Below are positions 11,501 to 22,930 of a stretch of DNA of 64,000 bases, in pieces. The stretch lies in NCBI GenBank assembly GCA_001643675.2, contig LSRY02000018.1, positions 1,178,001 to 1,242,000 on the forward strand, given 5' to 3'. The DNA comes from Monocercomonoides exilis (Eukaryota > Preaxostyla > Oxymonadida > Polymastigidae). Under the pieces are notes generated by a model. That model did not search any database. It saw only the letters and a list, made by a program, of their open reading frames with translations, and was not told the origin of the DNA. A program made the translations under genes and the position numbers. Positions within the stretch are counted from its first letter, which is position 1. Each line of letters opens with the position of its first letter.

Positions 11501-14440
11501 TTGATTTCATCAAATTTCAGCAAGTGTTGCGCAAATCGTGGAGAAGCGATTTACCGCGTTGATCATATGAAAAATGAACAATACAAAGATCTTGCTTTTG
11601 AAAATTGCTCAATTTCACATTCCTATGGAATGGTGTGTTTCTTACGTCTGAAATATCTTCGGTCATCAGGAACCTTCATTTTTTCAAACACTCGTTTTGT
11701 GAAAAATTGGGATGGAAATTCTTCTGGTTACATATAATTTAATTTCGCTTTGCCGAGTATTAACCTTTCAGCACTTTTGATCACAGAAAATATGATTATC
11801 TTGAACACAGTTAATGGAATATTTACAAATTCAACAATTTCAGGAGGAGCAGGAATAAACTTCAGTGGACTTTCGGAACAAGCTGTTCAGACTCAATTGA
11901 TAAGATATTATTTTTTCCATCAAAATGACGCGAAGAACGGAAATGGTGAACTGTTCAGTGCATATGGGAATAGAGGAAACTCCGAGATTGTGATTGATGG
12001 GTGCAAGTTATGTTCATCATGCGAAAACGGAAACGAGCTGAAGGGCGGATCTTTGTTTATCCAGAAACAGGGGAATATGAACGTTGCTGTGAACAACACC
12101 AGATTCAGCAACTGAAATGTACCAAGCGGTGAAGAATTAAATAGAGGAAGAGGATTAGGAGGAGGGATATATCTGCATATTTCAGATAATAATGGGATTT
12201 ATTCTCTGAAAAACCTGACATTCTTTGAGTGCAAAGCGTGGAAAGGAAACAACATATTTGTGGATGCCAACAACTTGACTGAAGCAGTTCGAGCGGATAA
12301 CTTCCAAATAGCTTGGAGGGAGATGAACAAAACGGATTTGATGGGGTATGAGCGAATCTCCTGCAATCGAGAATGTGCGATTCCTTTGGCTGCATTTCTA
12401 ACTTCATTTTCAGGAAGCGGATATGTTGGAGGCGAGACAGATGGAAGGTACGATCACTCAGGAAGCGAATTTCCATTTGCGTCTTGCCACACGATCAGCA
12501 AAGTTGTTGAATTGAGATTTGGATCAGCGCAAGAACATGGTGTTGCCGTTGTTCTTCCATCGTTCCAGCTCAACAGCTGCTCAAAGCTTGCTTCATGTTC
12601 TGTTTCTATTTTATCGACAACAAAAAATACTTCTGTTTTTGTTTGCAGCAACGGGAGCGGGGAAGGGGATGGTTTGATTGAGACAGAAGCAGATGTGTCG
12701 ATTTCGAATATTACGTTTTCCTTGCCTCCAAGCTTCGTTGAAACGCCTCGTTTGTTTCTGATTCTGTGCCAGCAATCAACTTTGAGCATTGCTAATTGCT
12801 CAACAACAAGGCAAATAGAAAGCGAGGCAATTCAATTCAGCATTCTTTGTGCAACAGGAGGCGAAGTGCATTTAACTGCATTTGAGTTGAAAAGAATTGA
12901 TTGTGGGGAAGTTGCTGCAGTTGAGCTGAGAGGACAAGGAACATCATTATCTGTTGCAGGATGCACTATTGAAGGGATTGAGAGCCAGACTTCACATGGG
13001 CTTATTCACTTGAGTGATGGATCTTCAACCGACATCAAGAAGCTAACAGTCAATGGCTCATCACTGGAAAGTGGCAGTGTCATTTCTTTTGGGGAAGGAA
13101 GCGGAATGAAAATACATTCAAGTGAATTGTCGAATGTTACTCGTAACAATGGGAATGGCCCAGTCTTTTCAGGCGTTATTGGACAGGGAAAGCGAGTGGA
13201 GATCAGTGGCTGTGTGTTTTCGAAAGACATGTGCCAAGGCGAGATTCCATTTGGAGGGATGGGTGCATTGAATGTGTCGGATGGAGGAGAGCTGATATTC
13301 ACTCAGAACAGAGTGGAGAGCTGCACAGCGCTGGGAGCTAGGGGGTTTGGAGGAGGGCTGCATCTGAAATTCGATGCGAATGTTCAGTATTCGATGAAGT
13401 CAAACACTTTCACAGGAAATCTTGCCTCAAAGGGAAGTGATCTGTTTCTGCTTTGCGGGAATCCAGAAACGCTGATCAAAGAAGACCTGTGGTATGGCAC
13501 AATCGACGAGTTAAACACGCCTGAGCCAAATTTCTGGGTTATGGACTCCGTTGAAAGCACAGAAATTGACTATTCAATCAAGAAATATCTGTTTTCTGGA
13601 ACAGGAGATATCATTTTTGTTGAGGCAGGAAAAAGCACGTTGCCGAACTGTGGAAGCGATGCAAATCCATGCGATCGATTGGAGGTTGGGATGAGCAACC
13701 TGAAAGAGAACCAGACGACTGTGCAGATCAACAACTACAACTGGGTTTCTGGAGAGATGAGAAGAGATGGGAAGTGGCTGACCATCCGCGGAGTTGCTGA
13801 CAAATACGAGCTGAGAGTTGAAAGCAACGGTTTCTTCAATGCGGTCGATGGTTTAACGCCAACAGTGCTTCTTCTCAACAGACTTGTTTTCAAACTACCA
13901 ATCTCACCGGTAGAAGGCAACACTGGGGTTATTCAGATGAATGGCGGACGAGTGACAATCCTGAATTGTGAGTTTGGAGGGAGCGACGGTTCTGTAGAAG
14001 CTGGAAAGCTTTGGATAGTTGTTGGAGAAAGAGGAGAGGCACAGCTTGAGAGCGTATCATTTTCTTATCTGACTTTTCCATCGAGCTTCGGAATAGCTCG
14101 GTTGGAGAGAGGAGAGATGTCTATCAACAATCTGAATGCATCTCATGTTACATCTGAAAGAAATGTTTTGCACGAGAAAATTAAATGCGAAAGCTTTGGA
14201 ATCAATGTTGAAAATATTTCTGATTGCTTTCGTTGGATTTGTTTTGTATGTTGTTTGGTGCAGAAAAGTCAAGAATGAAGCAGATAATTTGAGGGAGTTA
14301 GTGAATGACTGAGTGAGAAAAGATCCGAAAGCATTTTAGATGGTGACGATGGAGATGCCGCTGGAGGAGCAATGGATTTGAGCTGAAAGAGAAGCTGACA
14401 AAAAGAACGTTTTGAAGATATGTCACAAAGATTTTGAATA
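11501..14440 (+). pseudogene. Beta-helix receptor pseudogene, relative of the giant palindrome genes
   Basis: A long coding relic whose longest open part is 12,260-14,278. It has in-frame stops (for example the TGA at 12,113-12,115, after which the same frame resumes) and a frame change near 11,740. It shows the family's repeated signature: GNNIFVDANNL (near 12,250), then GSDLFLLCGN (near 13,440), then V.AG.....NCGSDANPC (near 13,620-13,675). Its end, about 14,255-14,400, still spells KNEADNLRELVND, VRKDPKAF and MEMPLEEQW, matching the juxtamembrane region of the giant proteins, but is interrupted by TGA and TAG codons. No kinase-like C-lobe follows; the transposase gene lies directly downstream. 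It has one or two surviving modules against eight in the palindrome copies. Confidence 0.8.
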
Positions 14441-14504
14441 TTCAAAATGTTTGGAGACAAGCATTATCTTCACACTTCTCTTTCAATTCAAAGTTCAGAT
14501 TTAT

Positions 14505-17284
14505 TTAAAAGTTAGCATCATCATTGTCACTTATAATCGTTCCACTTATCTCTTCTACATAGCCTTCTTCATCAATGAGAACAATAGCTTCCTTCCTTCT
14601 TTCTTCGTCTTCAACATCCCATTGGCAAACATTTTGAGAATAAGTGCGTCTTGGTTTATTATCAAAATTATCTGTTTCTTCGGCTGTTTCTTCGGCTGTT
14701 TCTTCGGCTGTTTCTTCGGCTGTTTCTTCGGCTGTTCCTTCGGCTGTTCCTTCGGCTGTTCCTTCTTCGCATGGAAGCAATTCTGATATTGAATGATTGT
14801 CTTTTTCCTCTTCCCATCTTCCCAAAATAAGTGAAAGTGTTTGCTTTCCCATTGGAGAAGAGAGGCAAGAGTATATCTTGCTTGTTGCTTGTTTCTTCGC
14901 TCTTTCGAAAGAAACAGCAACCCTCACTTCACTCCATCTTGTATTTTCTTCTTCGTTGAATGGAGCAGCGAAAATCCTTCCTTCTTCGCTGCTCCATAAA
15001 AGATTTTTCTTCAACTCTTTCACCCTCAGCTTCGGTGAGACTCTCACCTGAAGCCGAGGGGTGTATGGGAGGAAGTGCCTATTGATTGAGGCACTTCCTA
15101 TCTCATCTGTTGATGAGTTAAATCTTTTTTTGAAAAAAGAGATTAGCTCATCAACAGATGAGATGTCCTCTCGAGAGTTCTGTGCTTCTCTCGAGAGGAC
15201 ACCAAACTCTCCATCAACCTCGCTTTTTCCGTGTACTTCTGCAAAGAAGGAAAGCGAGGTTGATGAGAATGTTTTGAAGATTTTTGATGAAGGATAAAGA
15301 AGAAAATGCAGAAAAGAGCCATTCCGAAAATGGGGACCGCAGTCGGTCCACACTTTGAGCGATCTGTTTGTACGTGAAGAGTGAAGAAAGAGTTCAAGTG
15401 CATTTTCAAGGCAGTCGATAGAATATCGACTGTCCTTGGAAAGCACTTCTGAAAAAAAGTGGAAACAAGATTTATAATGAATGTTGTGTTGTGATTGATG
15501 AATTACAACACCCAGGTGAGAAACTTCTTTCTTTTCATAAAAATCTCTGCTCACCTGGGATTGTTTTATTGGGATGCACCAGTTTTGTTTGTAATCGAGA
15601 ATAACAATTGTTTGTCCGAATGAAAGTTCTTCAATACATTTATGATAATAATTTCTCTGTTTGTTCTGGATTATTTGATGAATTTCTAATAATCTTTTTT
15701 CTTCCCTTTCCTTCAACGTTAAATGTCTGATTCTTTGAATCTTCGTTAATATTTCTCTTCGAGCACACAAATTACACACATCAGTTCTTCTTTTTGATTT
15801 TCGTATATTTTTTGAAAGTGTATAAAAGTGTGAATAGCTAAGTTTAACATCAATTTCCTTCACCATTTGCTTCCAAAGCGAATATTTGGATCCATTAATT
15901 ATACGTATTTCATTCTCAAACCATTTTTCATCTTCGTTTTTCAAAGTTTGATCAATTATATCGTTTGAAGATTCTTTCAAAAATGAGGACATCATCTTCT
16001 TTTTCATTTTAGAATTTTTTGTTTCGATTTTTGATGAATGCAATGTTTTCTCGATAGAGTTTTCATTTGTTTCATTCATATGAATATTATTCAAAATATT
16101 TGTATCATCGGATGAATTTCCGTTATTTGTTTCAGTCAGTACATAAAAGAAAGAAGTTTGGATAATTGGATCACATGTGCAGCTGGAATTTGCAGCGCTG
16201 CTTGAAGAGGCGGAAGACATGGCGCGAGAGGCGGCAGCTGGGCATGCAGTGGGAGATGAGCAGCTGGAACTTGCAGCGCTGCTTGAAGAGGCGGAAGACA
16301 TGGCGCGAGAGGCGGCAGCTGGGCATGTAGTGGACGATGAAAGTCGACACTTCAATGAAAAATTTTTATATTGATTTCTTTTTTTATTTAGACTTATTAA
16401 AGTTTTTGATATGTCAAATTGAACATTTGATAACTGTTTATTGTTTATAATTGTAATGTAATCTTTATGTACTTGTGAGAAATTTGTTTTTGATTTGTAT
16501 TGATTTGATTCAAGTTCTTCTTTGGAATTCAATGAAATATTTCGTTTGTTTTCTCCAATGGAGTTCTTTTTAATATTAAGAGAATGATTATCATATTCCA
16601 TCAAGTTTGGAGATGGAATATTTGGTATTTCTTTTTCTTTCTTTGTATTCAGAAACACCATATCATCTTCAGATAATTCTTCAATAATAGAATTTCGTTT
16701 TTTCCTTTTCTTTATGCAACTTTCTGTGGTGTGTTTTCGAAGCCACCATTCACAAAACGAAAAATTGAAATGAGTCATTGCTTCAAAAAATATTAAAAAA
16801 GGTTAAATTAAGAATATATATAAACGTTTTCGAGCAGTTGGCGTATAGGGCTTTGATGAACGAATCACTCCATAATCATTACGTTTCAACATTCTTTTGG
16901 TATGAACAATGTTGTTCTTTGTGCAACTCCACCCCGCTTGAAACAGCTCTTGCTCCTTCACAACATTCAAAAATGTTTGCAAGAGCAAAACTTTGTCTTT
17001 TTTATTTAGTAAATCGTATAAAATTCCACAATGAAACAGAACTTTGGTATATTTTTCTTTTGCAAATAAAAACAAACTTTTTTTATAATTAAGAAAAACA
17101 ATGATAATACAATACCATTCAAACACTCAATGAATGATTGCTTAATTTTCTTTCCATTATTAGAATGGTTTAAGTAATATAATATTAGTTGATTCTCTGT
17201 GTTATTTGAACACTGGTTCAAATATTTTTTCAGTTCTCGACAAATTTGAGATTTTCTGCTTTGAGAATAAGTATCAAATTGCAT
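14505..17284 (-). CDS. DDE-transposase-like protein, three exons, apparently intact
   Basis: The proposed exons, 17,284-17,116, 17,056-16,826 and 16,780-14,505, sum to 2,676 nt (891 residues plus stop). The introns are 59 bp (GTATTG..CAAAAG) and 45 bp (GTTTAT..TTGAAG), and phase is kept at both joins. The N-terminal half includes QELFQAGWSCTKNN and a CNLC cysteine pair after KRRTDV. The core has VILDYKQN (candidate first Asp), a LG..I strand, VWTDCGPHFRNG (candidate second Asp) and HGKSEVDGEFGVLSR (candidate Glu/Asp end). This D / D.GPHFR / HGKS.DG.FG pattern resembles a transposase-like family I recall from fungi and protists but cannot name. The C-terminus is acidic with 12-bp (EETA/EGTA) repeats. 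The start ATG at 17,284 lies 28 bp inside the right-hand long inverted repeat. It is the only full-length gene in a 20-kb zone of pseudogenes, which suggests recent arrival. Confidence 0.7.
14671..14766 (-). repeat. 12-bp coding minisatellite
   Basis: About eight head-to-tail 12-bp units, of GGCTGTTTCTTC or GGCTGTTCCTTC type on the plus strand, encode repeated EETA/EGTA in the acidic C-terminus of the transposase-like protein. Confidence 0.95.
14885..15559. repeat. Chain of about eleven adjacent hairpins inside a coding exon
   Basis: Successive inverted repeats, arms given outer to outer: 14,885-14,920 (one bulge); 14,960-14,972/14,985-14,997 (13 bp perfect); 15,023-15,060 (one mismatch, one bulge); 15,070-15,080/15,089-15,099 (11 perfect); 15,100-15,117/15,147-15,164 (18 perfect); 15,164-15,177/15,188-15,201 (14 perfect); 15,212-15,226/15,251-15,265 (15 perfect); 15,334-15,349; 15,412-15,420/15,424-15,432 (9 perfect, weaker pairing beyond); 15,486-15,492/15,505-15,511; 15,511-15,520/15,550-15,559 (10 perfect). 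Several abut with no gap. The minus-strand reading frame runs through all of them. Confidence 0.9.
16180..16341. repeat. 81-bp tandem duplication, GC-rich, within the transposase-like gene
   Basis: Two 81-bp units (16,180-16,260 and 16,261-16,341) differ at a few bases. They are much richer in G+C than the surrounding exon. On the gene strand they encode a Ser/Ala-rich repeat containing CPAAASRAMSSASSSS. On the opposite strand they also read cleanly, with a heptad-like LLEEAEDMAREAAAGH. Confidence 0.9.
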
Positions 17285-17311
17285 TTGTTTGATAATAAAT
17301 ATTTTATTTTG

Positions 17312-17887
17312 GTAACGGAATGATCAATATTTTCTGATCATTTTTGATCTGATTTTCAGATCAATTAATATTTTGTGACTTTTCAAAAAAAAATACCCAA
17401 ATAAGGAACAATTTTTTAATATCCTAGTATTTAAAATTTGCAACTTTTCAAAAAGAATGACCCATATAATGTGCATAAAAAGAAAAACGCGAAAACACAA
17501 TTTCAAAATTTTAATTTACTGAGAAAAATATATTGTATAAATTATTTTCCCCACGAATATTTACAATTCTTAATTGTTAATCATGCACGCATGATTAATT
17601 CAAAAAATAACAACATATTTCTTATAAATTTCAGTTTTTCAAAAAACAGGTGATGTGTGAAAACTATTAAAAAAAAGGAGTTTCTCAAGTTATAAAATAA
17701 CCAAAAATGTTAAAAAGAAAGGTTTAAAAACAATACAAACAAGCAAAACATTCGGTTTCAAAAACTCCTGGAAAAGCGAGCAAAACATTGATCAAAAAAA
17801 ATAAAACTTTAAATATTCAGATCTTTCTTTTGAAGAATTAATTTTCAGAAAAATTTAGCATACAACCTTGTAATAATAATATTATTT
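17312..17887 (-). repeat. Long inverted repeat, right copy (pairs with 5,137-5,716)
   Basis: Near-exact reverse complement of 5,137-5,716, with the same end points and the same accidental small ORFs. It lies immediately upstream of the transposase-like gene and so would also contain its promoter. Outside it the two loci share nothing obvious. Confidence 0.85.
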
Positions 17888-18039
17888 GTTTTAAAGTTAC
17901 TTTTATCAAACACAAGCTTCTATTTGAAGCAATATGAGATAAAAATTTTAGGATCAAATAAAAAACTGGGTACCTATTAAAATCTTTTTATAGGGTCATC
18001 TTTTTATTAGCACGTTTTTCTTTATTGGCACCAAAATTT

Positions 18040-18930
18040 TTAGAAATGAAAAAAAGTTAAAAAAAAAAATACAAAACTCGAATCAATAACTCTTCTCACT
18101 TTTCTTTTTTCATTTTCACGGTATAGGGGGTCAAATTCATCACTTGTTTTATCGTCATCATTCTTAATTTTTCTGAATTTCCTTTTCACTTTTTTCTCCA
18201 AAGGCAATTCTTCTTCTTCAATTTCCTTTTCATTTTCAACATTTTCTTCAGTTTCCTTTTCTTTTTCTTCAATTTCTTCAATTTTCATCTTGCGCTTTTC
18301 AATAAATTCATCCCATTCATCAAGAAGCTTTTCTTTTGTAATTTCTTTTCCGAAGAAGTCGAAACAATGTGAATGAGATGGAATGAAGTATTGAGAAGAC
18401 TGAGGAAGCTTCATAAGAACCGATCCAGATCCATTGCTGAGGATACCGAAGAAGATGATGGCTTTTTTGATAATCGATGGAGTGAATACAGTGTGAAGAG
18501 TTTGCGGTAACACATCTGCAACAGCTGTTCTTTTTGAAGATGAGGAGGTGGATGATAAGGAACTGTTATTGTTTGAAACCATTGACTCCAACACAACAAA
18601 GACACATCCTTCCATTGGCTGTGATATTTGTATTGCGTGGGAAACGAAGGTGATGACGTCAATTTCCGCTTCTTTGAACTGTCTCCATATAGTTGGATCT
18701 GCCAGCGATGAGTGTGAATCCAGGAGAAGAAGGCGACGATGTAATTCATTTAGTATTCGCTTTCTTCTGTTAATGATAGCTGGCAGCAGAACTGTTAAGG
18801 CGAATTTTTTTGAATGCTGTTTTGTCCATCCAACCGTTTTGTTTTTGGCTAAATGTCAAACGAAGGTATTGATAGTGTTAAACTTTCCTTTGGGAAAGCT
18901 TCACTTAAGAACAGCAAAAAAGACATAAGT
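18040..18930 (-). pseudogene. Relic of a pogo/Tigger-type (DDE_1) transposase
   Basis: The minus-strand frame entered near 18,800 reads through LLLLDSHSSLADPTIW and FKEAEIDVITFVSHAIQISQPM. This is the classic DDE_1 pattern in which an LLLD.HSSH-like strand is followed by a hydrophobic strand and then HS....QPLD. Here the PLD-type Asp is lost (QPMEG). Just upstream the expected GWMDK..F block is present (about 18,820-18,850) but one base out of frame, across an A-run (T-run on the plus strand, 18,806-18,812). After the core, a Glu/Lys-rich tail runs to a stop near 18,040. A broken, inactive transposase. Confidence 0.65.
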
Positions 18931-20880
18931 GAAAAGTCATTTTCAGAGATTCCAATTGTGAGATTTGCATTCCTTTTTTGTTCTGCAGTTTTTTATGAAC
19001 AAAGATTGCTCATCAGTTAAATGAACAACAACACCTATTTATGAAGTTTAAATCCCACGAAAAGATTTTTCAAAGGTGAACATTTATTCTTTATGGTTTT
19101 TTTTTCATGGCACAGTTCTAAAAAAGCTGCATATCAAATGTTCTTTAATTTCAGGCAAGATGTTTCATGTTAATTATGAACAACACCCATTTACAACGAA
19201 AACTTGAATTCTAAATAGCGTTTTTTGAAATCGATAGCTGTATACAAAATTACTGGTTTTTTCTTCTTCTTCTGTCATTCTTTTTCATCTATTCGATAGT
19301 CATTTATATTTTCCATCAAAAAATATATTTAAACACAACACAAATATCAATCACAAATCTGATCGCACGCTTCACATCACATGAGGCTTGCCGCAGTTCT
19401 TGATTAGGTTGTGATTTCATCGATAAATAGCTATTCTTTTTCTCCAATAATCATTGGTTAGCGTACAACTTTTGCTATAAGTCTGCTTGCATTGATATCA
19501 TTTACAGCGTGTTACAAAATTTTCTTGTTAGACTTTTCATATTTCAATCCGTCGACTGGTCTGACAACATTATCATTCACAATTCATGCGATCTTTTCCG
19601 ATTTTGACCTATATTTCCTGTAACGTAATGAAGACATTGCTTTATTCAGAGGTTTCTGCTCGGCTTCAGCTTTTTTTTTCCACCAGAATTTTTATCCATA
19701 CACATTATTTTGACAAACATGATTGCATATAACTTTTTTAATTTTCATCGATAATTTCTATTGATTACAAATCAATTTCAAGTGAGAAAGATAGATATAG
19801 ATATTATTCCACAATTTTATTTCAGAAGAAAGCTCATTGGAAAACGAAGCTTCTTTCATTTGCCAAATGATATAGTTGAAACAATAATTGATATTTCAAT
19901 GTCATAATCATTTTTTCATGAACATCAAGTGGAGGAAAATATGAATTTTCAAGCTTTTTTTGCACAAAGCACAAAAAATTGTTTCACTCAGAACTTTACT
20001 AAACTCTTTAAGATTTCAAAACAAAAAGGATTATCAAATCTGGATGCTAATATCATTGATATCACATCATAATGCATTGTTTCTTCATACGTATTTTTAT
20101 AAATGAACCCATTTTTTGATATTTTTTGATCAATAAAAGTCGATAAAAAGTTAAATTTGGGGAAAATATGGACTTTCAAGCTTGTTATGCACGACCTGTG
20201 GAAAAAATTTTATTGCATATTTGCGCAGAGTTCATAAATATGAACAAATTAATCCACATTTTTCTGGCGGCTCGTTCTTCGTTCAATTTATATTGAACAT
20301 TTATAAATTTTGATCATTTCCAACAAAAGATCGAAAATTTTATTTTTTTCAAAATACGATGAAAAATAATAAATCCACTCTTGGAAACTTATTTTTGCTT
20401 TTCATTATCACTAAAAATATTTTCAAAAGTTTTGAAATTATGAAAAAGTTCCAAAATGAATAATTAGTGGGACATGATCTATCAAAATATTTCGCACAAT
20501 TTCCTGTGCTCAAATAATGAAGCAAAGAAATGTGAAATGAGAAAAAATGAAAGTTTATTTATCAATTATCACCAGAATGGGTGGAAAGCAACAATCACAA
20601 CATTTTCTGTTTAGATGATTGATCTTTTCATTTTTCTGTCATTAAATTCATGTAGTGTTGGCGCCATACGGTAATTCCTTGATTACATACATAACCTCTT
20701 CACATTTCAACATTTATCCTGAAAAACCACTGTTCCTTTTGCACTTTCTCCGATTTAGGAAAGCATTTTTGGTTGGTCGACCTATCTGATCCGAATATGG
20801 ATATCGTGTTAACGCTTCCGATGGAGCTTTTGTTTTATATAAAGGCTTATCTTAATAAGAAGTCTTGCCGAAAGGACATC
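18931..20880. other. AT-rich intergenic region
   Basis: No gene could be supported. Two short similar stretches, about 19,930-19,970 and 20,155-20,195, share GGAAAATATG and TTTCAAGCTT, a weak direct repeat. Otherwise simple AT-rich DNA. Confidence 0.5.
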
Positions 20881-20889
20881 TCATCAATC

Positions 20890-22930
20890 GTCTCTTCTTT
20901 TGGAATCTTCAAATTCTTCATCTACTTCATCATCAGCCCCTGCGATTAGCCTATTTGAGATATTTATCGCAGCATCAAACGCATCTGCAGCAGCGGTGGA
21001 TGATATCGAGAGGCGACTGCGGATTGTGGTTCCAGAGGCGGCTTTGGTGTAAAGTCTAACCCGGATATAATCACATCGGTTTTTGCACAACTTTTTGTGA
21101 CTATATCCGATTGTGATTATACACGATGATGCTTTACACTGAAAAAAATAAAAATTAATTAATAAATCAATTAATTTTGGGTCAAATTTTTAATTTTTGA
21201 AAATTCTTCAAAAAAACGCATTTTACACTTGCGAAATGAATTTTTTTCATAAATAGACATTATTTTAACTTTTTTGAGTACATTTATAAAAAAGCGAAAA
21301 ATTGATATTTTTGATCAAAAAATCGATTGGGACAAAATTTTTTGTTTTATGTATTTTGTTCCACATAATTCTTTCAAAGATTTTTTTCGATTTTTTATAT
21401 TTTAATATTTAATATTGCACAATAATGTCAGAATAATAATCATTCGTTTGCAGAAAAAGCTTGGAACAAATCATTGAATTTTTCATAAAAGAAAAAATTC
21501 TGTCCCGATTTTTCATCGAAAAATGAACCCATTATAATAAAAAATGTGATTATATATTTTCATCCCTGCGATTATATGCGATGGAAATTGAATGAAAAAC
21601 AAGCAAAAAACATCGGTGCATCGAAAAATGTGATAATATACGAATGTGATTATATTCGACGTGATTATATCCGATTTAGACTGTATGTGCGGCACATGCT
21701 GCTGTAGCTGCAGCTGCTGTCTACGCAGACGCTGCGTGGATATGTTGTGGCTCGGAGGGGGGTGCTGTAGGGGGGTGTTGTGTGTTTATACGATGTGGCG
21801 CTTTCAGCGATGCTTTCGGTTCAGCTAGTGGCGCAGCTTCTGTAGCTTGCAACGTCTGTGGGAACGAAGTCGGGGAGAAAGTGGATCTCTGAGTAAATAT
21901 TTGTGAATGCGATTGCGGAGATTACGATCTGTTTGACCCGTCGCTGCAGACATGGTGATCGCCACAGTTGAAAAATTTGGTGATGATTCTGGATGACAAA
22001 GAGATGGGGCGATGTGCAGCAGTGTGTGAAGTGGTGGAGATTGCAAAGAAGGGGATGGAGGAGGTGGGGCTGAGGATGGAGGATGTGGTTCTGTTGCCTG
22101 AGGAAATTGTGCAGGCGGTGCTGGAGGAGCGGGAAGAGGAAGAGGAAGGAGGAGTAAATAAAGTGAAAAACGGGTATCCGACAGCGCACAGAGAGTTTGT
22201 GGAGAGAATCAAAGAGAACCAGGGGAAGCTGGAAGAAGCGATGGCACCACTGGTTGTGGAGGCGGTTGGGCTGAGTCTGCTGAGGTTTGTGAAGGTGGCG
22301 GCAGAGGCTAAAGCTGAGACTGAGACTGAGGCTGAGGATGAGGCTTATGCAAACAAGCAGCATTTAGTTGAACCAAAAGTGTGCAGTTCTTCTCCATCTG
22401 ATGGTATCCAACAGGAGATATCAAGAGCAGAAGAAGAAGCAGCAGTTGTGTCTTTTGGCATAACTTCGGATGAAAGTGCAGATGAATTGGTGAAAGATGA
22501 GGAATTTGCGCAGTTGTCGAAGAATGGTTTGACTGCAAATTAGGAGCAAGGGATAAAGGGTAGTTCGATTAATTTGGTAATGAAAGAGATAGAGAAAGAG
22601 ATCGAGGAAGAGGAAGAGGAAGAAGAACAGATTTTTGATGAGGAATCTCCACATTTGAAGTTTTTGAAGCTGATTGACGAGAGTGCATATGAGAGCTGGC
22701 AGGACTATCTGGTGGCAATGACGGTTACGGAGGTGCCGGTGGAGCTATGTGCAGAGTGTGAGCGTATTGAAAAGAAGCCGGTTATGGAAGGGATGATATA
22801 GCTGGACGGGAAGATAAGCATCACGTTTATTGGGGAGAGGCTGTTTGGGAGAGATGGAAGAGAGAAGAGAAGGGCATGGAAATATGAGTTTGGCATTGGG
22901 TGGTGAATTGTTGTATTTGGAAACCAGAAC
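20890..22930 (+). pseudogene. Decayed paralogue of the 6.3-kb pseudogene, split by a MITE
   Basis: Blocks matching the 6.3-kb pseudogene, including VDDIERRLRIVVPEAA (about 20,995-21,045) and the GRCAA region (about 22,005-22,020), are separated by a 630-bp insertion at 21,053-21,682. After the insertion one frame stays open from 21,968 to a TAG at 22,541-22,543. The same frame then resumes and runs to a TAG at about 22,799-22,801. This part is Glu-rich and partly coiled (EEIVQAVLEEREEEEEGG, MKEIEKEIEEEEEEEEQ). No family recognised. The frame ends in AT-rich DNA near 22,930. Confidence 0.65.
21053..21682. mobile_element. 630-bp MITE-like element with terminal inverted repeats
   Basis: The ends are inverted repeats: AGTCTAACCCGGATATAATC at the left, and at the right the reverse complement of AGTCTAAATCGGATATAATC. 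Several more copies of a GTGATTATA motif in both orientations lie just inside both ends. The interior is AT-rich with no ORF. The paralogous locus at about 6,720 lacks the insertion and reads straight through GGGTGTATGGGCGGCACATG; here GGTGTA and GTATGTGCGGCACATG flank the element. This suggests a 2- or 3-bp target duplication (TA or GTA). Confidence 0.85.

Noticed and set aside
14671-14766. Regular 12-bp repeats resembling a small array
   Set aside because: There are no spacers; it is a coding minisatellite in an acidic protein tail, not a CRISPR-type array.
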